Below are positions 56,461 through 64,000 of a stretch of DNA of 64,000 nt, one piece after another. Origin of the DNA: Plazaster borealis (lineage: Eukaryota; Echinodermata; Asteroidea; Forcipulatida; Labidiasteridae); the NCBI GenBank assembly GCA_021014325.1, contig CM037459.1:1426001-1490000 (forward strand), read 5' to 3'. Made by a program: the position numbers and the translations under genes. Positions within the stretch are counted from its first letter, which is position 1; every line of letters starts with the position of its first letter. The notes beneath the pieces are model-generated. The model was not told the origin of the DNA and did no database searches. It was given only the letters and a program-made list of their open reading frames with translations.

Positions 56461-58141
56461 TTAATACTTCTTCTTTTTCTTCTTTTTCTTATCCCCGCGA
56501 TTTTCCGCTATTAAACAAAAGCACACTTCCAAAACTCATATAAACTTGAAACTTCACATATAGTTAGATATTAATTAGGAGATAAAACCATTGGATGACG
56601 TCATGATGACGTCATCAGGTATTAAATTACAAGCCATTTAAGTTTAAAAAGTCACCATATGCTAATCACGATATTTCAATAAGTATTACAGCTATGCTGT
56701 TTATATTTAAGCATCTGATAGCTCAAGACAGGGGCAACATTTAAAAACTTTACGCCAAAATCGTATGAACTTAACTTCCGGTCGTACCGGAAGGTCAATT
56801 TTTGTCTTTGGTTTTTTCCGTCAAAAAAACTTTTTCGGGATTATTTACAGCATAACTCAAGATCGAAAATGATTTAAACATTGAAACTCACCAGACAATT
56901 GAACCTCAATATCAAGACGACATAAACTTGATGATGTCATGAAGGCGTCATCAGGTATTAATTAACATTAAATCAAAGTTTAATATTTGAAGAATATCAT
57001 AACTCATGAACCACATGTTGGAAAATTACAATTTACACATCATCGGAAAGTTAATTTTCAACAAAAGCTACACCAAACATGACCCAATTTGACCTTGACT
57101 TCCGGTTCAAACCGGAAGTTGAATTTTTGTCATTCATATCTCAAGAACGCCCTCACGTATTTAAAACAACATGAAAAGAACTGCACTAAGAAATCCAGTA
57201 GCACGTGCTGGCTGTTGCGCTCAAGTGACCACAGGGTCCAAAGTACATCAAACATGCAATAAGTCTCTATTCTTGTACGTACTGACAACACGTTGTCGCG
57301 AACATACAATTTCAAACTCATTCAAAGTTCAGTGTGAATTTATTTCTGATTTGCCTGTCTGATGGCGTAATGGAAAATAAGGAATATATTTGTATGATTT
57401 TAAATAACTGACAAAAAGCTAAACCCAAAAAGAAGAACATTGGTTCGCTTCTCATCAATCACCGAGACCCACATCACGTTGATCGACGTGACCATGCCGG
57501 CCAAAGGCGTTCTAGGCCCGCTGAGTTTACCCTTCAGACACGATGATTAAACTGGTAACCCTTACTTCAAAATCATCGTTAAAAAAGGGGGGCAATCCTT
57601 ATTTCGTCTGTAATCATGTTGGGTATGTTTCATCCGTATACTTGCCAAATGGTGGGGTTTTTTTACTTTCAAAAAAGATTATTAATTTGATCATGGTATG
57701 ATTTCTAACTGTCGGATTTGAATTGATGCTAACCACCGTTCAGGTATGTGCATGTACTGTGTGTGCAAAAATCATATCTCGCGAACCAAAAAGGGTTTCG
57801 ACTTTAAACTGACCATGAACTTAGACCTTAGTGTGTCGATGAAACCGCAAGGTTTTCAGGATGATGACGTTATCGATGATGTCATAACATTCAATCAATG
57901 TTTAATATTTAGAAAAAATCATATCTGGAGAACCACAATTGCTACACACAAGATCTTTGGACCGTGTGAAGGACCCTGGAGTGTTTTTAAAATCTTACAT
58001 AAAGTGTGATCCCCTGTGACCTTTACTTCCGGGTTTTTTTTTTTTAATACTTCTTCTTTTTCTCATATCCCCGCGAGTTTCCGCTAATTGGACAAGTCTA
58101 CCGAACACCTTGTTTTTGTTTTAACATAAACTTTAGTCTAG
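56461..58141 (+). mobile_element. Helitron-like element (subfamily 2), right copy
   Basis: This is the twin of 41520-43216, ending tttagtctag at 58141. The captured-exon relic is at 57494-57550. Confidence 0.5.
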
Positions 58142-58795
58142 TTGCTTATTATTTTATGACGAAAAGCAGCCAAAAGCACCGTATATATGAAGTTCAAAGC
58201 ATCAAGTCCCTACTATAAGAAAACTACTTGAAAGTACCCAGGAATTTGTACGAAATCTTTTTTTTTTTAAACGTTCAACTTTAAACGCCGTTTTCTCCGA
58301 TTGCTTCTTTTTATTGGTATCTACGTGTGTGTCAGTTCGCGGCGTCGGTGACGAATTTTAGGCGTTGGAATTGAAGGACATTTAATGGTGGGTAAACAAA
58401 GTTTGTTCATTGTAGTTTTTACCCTGCGACACGAGGCTCCCACAAAATGCATGGGGGATACTTGCGCCTCATTGGAATGCACGTTTAATTATAGGGAAAT
58501 TAACTCTGCTTGGGCTGGTCCCAAGGTATTTCCCATGCAAGACTTTGTAGTAGCCTGGTGATAGATAGATTACATTATGTTGGCTGCAGACCTTATCTAT
58601 AAATAAAATTCAAGGTTCGTTGCATAGGCTAAATTATGTACGTGTTTCAATAAGTGTGTACAACGTATGTTTTTGTGTTTGTGGACATGTCATTGGGGAC
58701 TGCCGCCGGCAAACTTCAAAGGGTCATGGTGACCTGTTAGTGTACTCAACCCTGTGGATGACTATACTATCTCAAGGGGGGAGAGGGGGGCTCTA
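58142..58795. other. intergenic stretch, no gene seen
   Basis: This is the twin of 43217-43870. Confidence 0.5.
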
Positions 58796-58800
58796 ATAGA

Positions 58801-58938
58801 GGATCAACTTTTCAAGGGACTCTTAAAGACTCATTTGTTTGAATCTATACTGTTGTAACATATTGCTTTATAATATCATTTCATTGTTCTATGTTTTGTG
58901 TTGCGCAATGAGGCTCCTGCATTATGCATTATATAAAT
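58801..58938 (+). pseudogene. LINE 3' end remnant, right copy
   Basis: This is the twin of 43876-44013: QLFKGLLKTHLFESILL-stop, then a 3' UTR into the (ATT)n tail. Confidence 0.65.
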
Positions 58939-58943
58939 GTCTC

Positions 58944-58990
<47 letters not shown>

Positions 58991-59236
58991 GTTATTGTTA
59001 TTGTTATTGTTATTGTTATTGTTTTGTTATGTTATTGCTATTGCTATTGCTATTGCTATTGCTATTGCTATTGCTATTGCTATTGCTATTGCTATTGCTA
59101 TTGCTATTGCTATTGCTATTGCTATTGCTATTGCTATTGCTATTGCTATTGCTATTGCTATTGCTATTGCTATTGCTATTGCTATTGCTATTACTATTAC
59201 TATTACTATTACTATTACTATTACTATTACTATTAC

Positions 59237-59289
<53 letters not shown>
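58944..59289. repeat. compound microsatellite, right copy
   Basis: (ATT)n, then about five (ATTGTT) units found only in this copy, then (ATTGCT)n, (ATTACT)n and (ATT)n. Block lengths differ from the left copy. Confidence 0.9.
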
Positions 59290-59792
59290 GATTTTTTGCT
59301 CAGTTGAGTGAACAAATCACACCCTTCAAAATGTACATGCAACTTAGAAACCAGGGAATTGCTTATTCAGCACATCATGTCATTTTCGTCAACGCAAGTG
59401 TTGAAATATCGAAATATCATTTTTGGCACGCATGCATTATTGCCAAGTACTACTTCATCCAATTCGCAATTAACGTATTTCAACTCCGGCAATGCAAACA
59501 CCCCTTAATCATGCTTCGTAACATGGCGTTGGAATCGGAGGGGAGGGAGGAGCGTGGGGGAGGCAGGAACTCCTTCGACCCCACTGGACCTTTTGTATGT
59601 CCATTTTAAACCACCGTTACCAAGCCCATTCTAGACGAACGGCGGAGTGTGTAGAAATTTATTCTGATAGCGCCCTCTTTTGAATCCACTTCCTTCAGCC
59701 CATTAATACAGGAGGGATCCCCTACGACGGCCCACATTACGTTACATTACATTACCTTTCATATAGACGATGTGACCTCTGTTTCAGAGCCG

Positions 59793-59977
59793 TATATTGA
59801 GAGAGTTGCGACAACTTGCGATTAGAAGCCATTTTGTCTCCAAAAAATGCATTGGCGAATACAGGGTGCCAGACTAGTCTGCCCATTGGGTTGTACTGCA
59901 TTTTGGAACAAAATGGCGTCCAGCAACCACGTGACCGGAGAAAGCTGGTCCCTCCATGTCGCAACTCTCTCAATACA
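59793..59977. mobile_element. 185-bp MITE with TATTGAGAGAGTTGCGACA ends, right copy
   Basis: This is the twin of 44881-45065 with the inverted ends intact. Confidence 0.75.
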
Positions 59978-60140
59978 CAGCTCTGCTCTGTTTAAATTCA
60001 AACCGCCCTCTGTTGACAAAACACTGTCCAAGTCATGTTTCCGCCGAGAGCATGGTAACATTGCGTGTCCTTTATAGCTGGCTGTCAGTACACAAAGCAT
60101 TTGCCCGGCGACAAGCGCGCATCATGTTATGGTTTTCGAA

Positions 60141-60170
60141 TGACGTCAGAGGTCACATCGTCTATAAATA
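60141..60170 (+). promoter_or_regulatory. CRE plus TATA candidate promoter upstream of copy 5
   Basis: TGACGTCA (60141-60148), aggtcaca, then TATAAATA (60163-60170). The left copy has TGAAGTCA in place of the CRE. A donor-like ctgc/gtgagt follows at 60295, so a short noncoding first exon is possible. Confidence 0.4.
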
Positions 60171-60406
60171 CTGGTATAAGGGCCTACAGCACAAAGGAAG
60201 AGTCCTACCTAGGACTACATGCAATTCAAACGCACACATCGAGCAAACTTATTTTTGAACCTACCACCTCGGTTACAAGTCCCTATCTGACTGCGTGAGT
60301 TTTCCCTGGAGTATTTCTCTGGGGCTTATTGTCTTTTCTCCATGGGACTGAGAGTCCTTGGCTTCACAACCAGAATTAATAAATGGAGAAAAAAATTAAT
60401 GAAATG

Positions 60407-60414
60407 ATGCAAAT
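60407..60414 (+). promoter_or_regulatory. POU octamer ATGCAAAT upstream of copy-5 exon 1
   Basis: This is the same block as at 45497, about 290 bp before the ATG. Confidence 0.35.
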
Positions 60415-60701
60415 CCACGAGTGAAATAAATTGCACAATGGGCTACCGGACTAATTGTGAAATTCTATAGACGTCGACGGTCGGAGTTAGCGAAGTGGGG
60501 CATCTCCTTGACCTGGAGCAAAATAACCGTCGTACGTACGTGCAAAACGCATGAACTATTACTGCAGTAGGGGCCCACGGCAAATAGAAAGGGTCCTACA
60601 TAGGACTGCATGCAATTCAAATGCACACATCGAGCTCAATCGCGCTGCATCCCGCTATCCACAGAGAGCAAGAAGTAGGCCTAGACATTGCTTGAGTCAA
60701 G

Positions 60702-60888
60702 ATGGGAACATCAAGGAACCCGTGGCGTTGGATGATCTTCCTCTCAAAATGTTGTGCTAATTTCAGTGGTCTTGGCTTGTACAAGTCTATGAGTGTATTT
60801 ATACCCGTATTGGTGGAGGATTTTAATATCAGTACTTCGTCAGCGGGTCTTCTTAGCGGCCTTCCGTTCAACATTAGTATAATAGCAG
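60702..60888 (+). CDS. MCT-like transporter, copy 5, exon 1 only
   Basis: It encodes MGTSRNPWRWMIFLSKCCAN onward to ISIIA, open, ending in phase 1. The donor is agcag/gttcgt instead of gttagt, which weakens position +4. Exons 2-4 should lie beyond 64000. Confidence 0.7.
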
Positions 60889-61064
60889 GTTCGTGTTTAA
60901 GTCTATGAAAGAGGGGCAATGTGTTATTTCAAAACATTCGTACTCAAAAGAGTATAAATTGTAAGCTGTAAAGCTGTAAAGCCTCGGTGAACCGCACCCT
61001 ACTTCGAAGGGCACACATTATTTGTGACGATGAACATTTACCAAATGAACTGGAGCAGCTTAAA

Positions 61065-61258
61065 GGGACACGTTGCCTTGGATCGGACGAGTTGGTCTAA
61101 AAAAAAGCGTTTGTAACCGTTTGTTATAAAATGCATATGGTTAGAAAGACGTTATAAAAGTAGAATACAATGATCCACACAAATATGCCTCGAAATTGCG
61201 TGGTTTTCCTTCTACTTTGCGAACTAACACGGTCGGCCATTTTGTGGAGTCAATGTGT
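61065..61258. mobile_element. short unclassified insertion with local duplication
   Basis: ggacacgttgccttggatcg through ggtcggccattttgtggag is absent from the left copy at 46143. After it, 61259-61334 repeats 60917-60990 (atgtgttattt, cattcgtactcaaaagagta, taaagctgtaaagcctcggt), so a local duplication came with it. Confidence 0.5.
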
Positions 61259-61335
61259 CAATGTGTTATTTAAAAACATTCGTACTCAAAAGAGTATACA
61301 TTGTAAGTTTTAAAGCTGTAAAGCCTCGGTGAACT

Positions 61336-62838
61336 TTGGATTTATCATCGCTTCCAGCTTATCTCCCTTCTCCTCAGCTTTGTCCAACCGTTCAAGAATG
61401 GGAGGTATTTTTTCAACTAAAAAAGATCAGTTGTAGGAAGGCTGGAGGTCCGGATGGAATTCCAGCTCCGATTATTCGTGAAATTGCATATGAATTGAGT
61501 AAACCTCTTTCACACATTCTTAATTCATCGTACCAGGAAGGTGTGGTTCCTAATCAGTGGAAACAAGCCGTTGTTATTCCTCTGCCCAAAAGTTCTCCCC
61601 CAACTTGGAACAAACTTCGTCCTATTTCTTTAACTGATCATTTTGCCAAATTAGCTGAACATTTCGTTGTCCAGTGGATCATTTCAGATATCCAAGATAA
61701 CTTGGATCCTAATCAGTATGGTAACAGAAAAGGAGTATCTACTTCCCATTATCTAGTTAAACTTGTTGATAATTTAAACGCTCATGCTGAGCTTACGAAG
61801 AGTCACAGTTCCTTGGTTGTTACAGATTTTACTAAGGCTTTTGATCTAGTTGATCATAATATTGTTATTCGTGATTTGCTTCACCTGGGTGCACGCCAAT
61901 CAATTGTCCCCTGGGTTTGTAACTTTTTAACCAACAGATCTCAGTGTGTCAAATATAAACAAATTCTGTCCAATTATAATGTCCTTAAGGGTGGTCTCCC
62001 ACAAGGGACTAAGTTCGGGCCGTTGGGTTTTCTTGCTAAAATTAATAGTGCAGTTCATTCTGAAAATGTCACTAATAGTCGATTGCTTAGTTTGAAATAT
62101 GTTGACGATTTGACTATTGTGGAGAACACTGTAAGTAAAGATTTTCACAATATGCAATCTGTTTTGAATGAGTTCAGTGAATGGACTATTCAAAATAATA
62201 TGAAAATCAATCCAGATAAGTGTGCTACAATGACTGTATGCTTTATGAAGAATATCCCTCAGTTTCCTCCTCTACAAATTTCATCCACTGATCTCCACAC
62301 TGTCGATTGTGTTAAGATTCTTGGCATCTTAATAAGTTCTGACCTCAAATGGGATAAACATGTTGATCAGATTTATCGTAAAGCCAGCAGTAAGATATAC
62401 ATGCTCAAACTATTGAAAAAGTTTCACTTATCTATTCCAGATTTATTAACAATTTATAAGGGTTACGTAAGACCTTTGACAGAGTATGCAGTCCCAGTAT
62501 GGAATGCAGGGCTAACTAGAGCTCATGTCAACAAATTGGAGATTATTCAAAAGCGAGCTCTTAAGATTATTTTGGGTTTGGGTTATGTCAATTACGACCA
62601 TGCTCTTATTAATTGCAATTTAGTGTCTCTCCATGACCGTAGAAAAAATCTTTGCATCAGCTTTGCAACAAAGCTAAAAGATTCCGATGTGTTCCGTCAG
62701 TGGTTACCCCAGCCAAGAGGTTCTAGTATGCAATATCAATTAAGAAACACTAACAATCTTTCCGAAATTAAGTGCAAAACAAACAGATACAAAAATAGTC
62801 CGATACCTTACTTTATCAGTATTTTGAACCAAGTATAA
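61336..62838 (+). CDS. LINE reverse transcriptase, 500 codons, another clade
   Basis: The open frame starts at the truncation point (first codon TTG, not a true start). In order: RKAGGPDGIPAPIIREIAYE, LRPISLTDHFAKLAEHFVVQ, NQYGNRKGVSTSHYL, motif A VVTDFTKAFDLVDHN (D164), motif B KGGLPQGTKFGPLGF, motif C LKYVDDLTIVE (Y255 to D258), KINPDKCATMTV, KILGILISSDLKWDKHVDQI, and a C-terminal YAVPVWNAGLTRAHVNKLEI-type domain. All RT core residues are present. GTKFGP and YVDD set it apart from the YADD elements elsewhere in the window. I do not assign a clade name. No endonuclease is left. Confidence 0.82.
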   Translation: MDLSSLPAYLPSPQLCPTVQEWEVFFQLKKISCRKAGGPDGIPAPIIREIAYELSKPLSHILNSSYQEGVVPNQWKQAVVIPLPKSSPPTWNKLRPISLTDHFAKLAEHFVVQWIISDIQDNLDPNQYGNRKGVSTSHYLVKLVDNLNAHAELTKSHSSLVVTDFTKAFDLVDHNIVIRDLLHLGARQSIVPWVCNFLTNRSQCVKYKQILSNYNVLKGGLPQGTKFGPLGFLAKINSAVHSENVTNSRLLSLKYVDDLTIVENTVSKDFHNMQSVLNEFSEWTIQNNMKINPDKCATMTVCFMKNIPQFPPLQISSTDLHTVDCVKILGILISSDLKWDKHVDQIYRKASSKIYMLKLLKKFHLSIPDLLTIYKGYVRPLTEYAVPVWNAGLTRAHVNKLEIIQKRALKIILGLGYVNYDHALINCNLVSLHDRRKNLCISFATKLKDSDVFRQWLPQPRGSSMQYQLRNTNNLSEIKCKTNRYKNSPIPYFISILNQV

Positions 62839-63034
62839 TTTTCTCTTTTTTAAGTGTGTGCTTTGTTTTTGTTTTTTGAATGTATTTTGTGTAAACCCGT
62901 TGCTTTTTTTTAAATATGTAATTTGATGTACATTGCAATGTTTTTAAATTTGTAATTGTGAACTTTGTAGCAATTTAGCCCCTGGGCTACAAATGCATTG
63001 TTTTAATAAACCAGAAATAATAATAATAATAATA
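62839..63034 (+). other. 3' UTR and tail of the young LINE
   Basis: T-rich sequence with tagcccctgggctacaaatg (a short stem) ends in aataaaccagaaataataat and the (ATA)n tail. Confidence 0.6.
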
Positions 63035-63035
63035 A

Positions 63036-64000
63036 AAGCCTCGGTGAACCGCACCCTACTTCGAAGGGCACACATTATTTGCGACGATGAACATTTACCA
63101 AATGAACTGGAGCAGCTTAAAGAGGAAGGGAAATGACCAATTCATTTGTGTGATGTACTGATTTTCCAATAGGTAGAGTCCTCCTGTGAGCAGGGAAAAA
63201 ATTACAAGTCTCTAACCTCACATTAAAATGGTGTAAATTGCCATTGCACACGATATATACCCCTCCAGTGCAAAATTTGTCAACATCAAAAACTATCAAA
63301 TGGAGCATCATCTTACTGTTCTTAAAGCACTTTATTGAATCTGTGGAAAAAGACAAATGAGCTCTCAGCCTATGGGAAATCTAAAACTAAACCAGCCACA
63401 TTTGCATGCAAGAATTAGGTCCTAAGGACACTTTCTCACTAGATTTGACATGTGATAACCCACAGCGTGTGGTCACTATTATCACACAGTATCACTATTG
63501 AGTATCACTATCATCAGACACTAAGTACCTGAATAATTCAAATGGTAGTAACGCAATCTACAGACATCTGGGAACTTCATAACCTCATGAATCATTTTCT
63601 GTTTTTGACTTTTCTCTAAACAAATTAACGTCGTTTTTTAGCAAATACAAGTGCCTTATTAATATCCACCTACAAAAATTGATTTTGTGAAAATTAGACT
63701 CAACATGACGTGAAAGAGGCATTGTTAACATAATAAGGGTCAATACAATGATACAATCACAAAAATGGCGCTAAAAACAGCGATGATTAAAACCCCTCAA
63801 AAACCCGCGAAAACCTCGTTTGTTTACACCACCTTCATAAAGCCTGAAATTCGCCCATGCGCACAACTAAACTTTGCCACAACGTACGTGATCCCTGTAC
63901 ATGTACATTATACATATAAATTTTACATTTAGTTTAGTTTGCATGTTGGCTATCTGCTGTACAGGTACATGTAGGAATACATTCAGCATCGCTGTTACAT
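63036..64000. other. intron 1 stretch of copy 5, no gene seen
   Basis: This is near-identical to 46056-47030 and runs off the window. Confidence 0.5.

Larger units (their letters stand above)
61335..63034 (+). mobile_element. young 5'-truncated LINE with 15-bp target duplication
   Basis: The flanking repeat aaagcctcggtgaac is exact at 61320-61334 and 63035-63049. The tail is (ATA)n after aataaaccag. The left duplication copy lacks this insertion, so it came after the segmental duplication. Confidence 0.88.
53072..64000. repeat. segmental duplication, right copy
   Basis: This is colinear with 35322-47040. It runs off the window. It carries the foldback element, tandem repeat, MITEs, Helitron-like element, microsatellite, promoter block and exon 1 in the same order. 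Confidence 0.85.

Overview
The window is nuclear DNA of an animal with an intron-rich, AT-rich genome full of repeats. There is no bacterial-style gene packing; coding sequence is split into exons with GT/AG borders. Non-LTR retrotransposons with (TAA)n/(ATT)n tails, Helitron-like elements, MITEs and tRNA-derived foldback elements fill the spaces. A marine invertebrate (perhaps an echinoderm or another deuterostome) is my best guess from the repeat types, but the sequence does not prove it.

The only host gene family is a tandem array of SLC16/monocarboxylate-transporter-like (MFS) genes, all on the + strand. Each gene has four coding exons: exon 1 carries TM1 (187 nt), exon 2 TM2-3 (141 nt), exon 3 TM4-11 (813 nt) and exon 4 TM12 (116 nt). 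All introns are phase 1. Copy 1 (exons 2-4, 321-2326) enters from the left and looks intact. Copy 2 (3259-9149) has a net 91-nt deletion that frameshifts exon 3. A truncated exon 1 lies at 10089-10169. Copy 3 (13593-35321) has a TAA nonsense codon in exon 3 and has lost its usual stop. Copy 4 (45786-53071) is the only complete, open gene and encodes 418 residues. Exon 1 of a fifth copy (60702-60888) starts a gene that leaves the window on the right.

Between and inside these genes the DNA is mostly mobile elements. Region 5.5-6.9 kb holds a hAT-type element with an 8-bp target duplication. Region 10.2-13.3 kb is a cluster of DNA elements and tandem repeats. Region 14.3-29.3 kb is a nest: a Helitron-like element is split by a minus-strand LINE, and that LINE is itself split by two further Helitron-like elements. 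Region 29.4-30.7 kb is a second LINE, inserted in a repeat whose empty version lies at 3.9 kb. Region 31.0-32.8 kb is a modular minisatellite. Region 35.7-36.5 kb holds a tRNA-palindrome foldback element and a fragment with a histone-type 3' stem-loop. Region 37.1-39.8 kb is a LINE with a 787-codon open frame that lacks RT motif A. Region 47.4-51.4 kb holds two reverse-oriented Helitron-like elements, and 61.3-63.0 kb holds a young LINE with a clear 15-bp target duplication.

About 35.3-47.0 kb and 53.1-64.0 kb are two copies of one recent segmental duplication. Because the paralogous units can be compared inside the window, several insertions can be read against their own empty sites. I see no sign of a defence locus, CRISPR array, operon or other new multi-gene system. 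The most unusual items are the Helitron-like family (compensated hairpin arrays, ETS/nuclear-receptor-like monomers, a possible captured first exon), the tRNA foldback element, and the histone-type stem-loop in a repeat.
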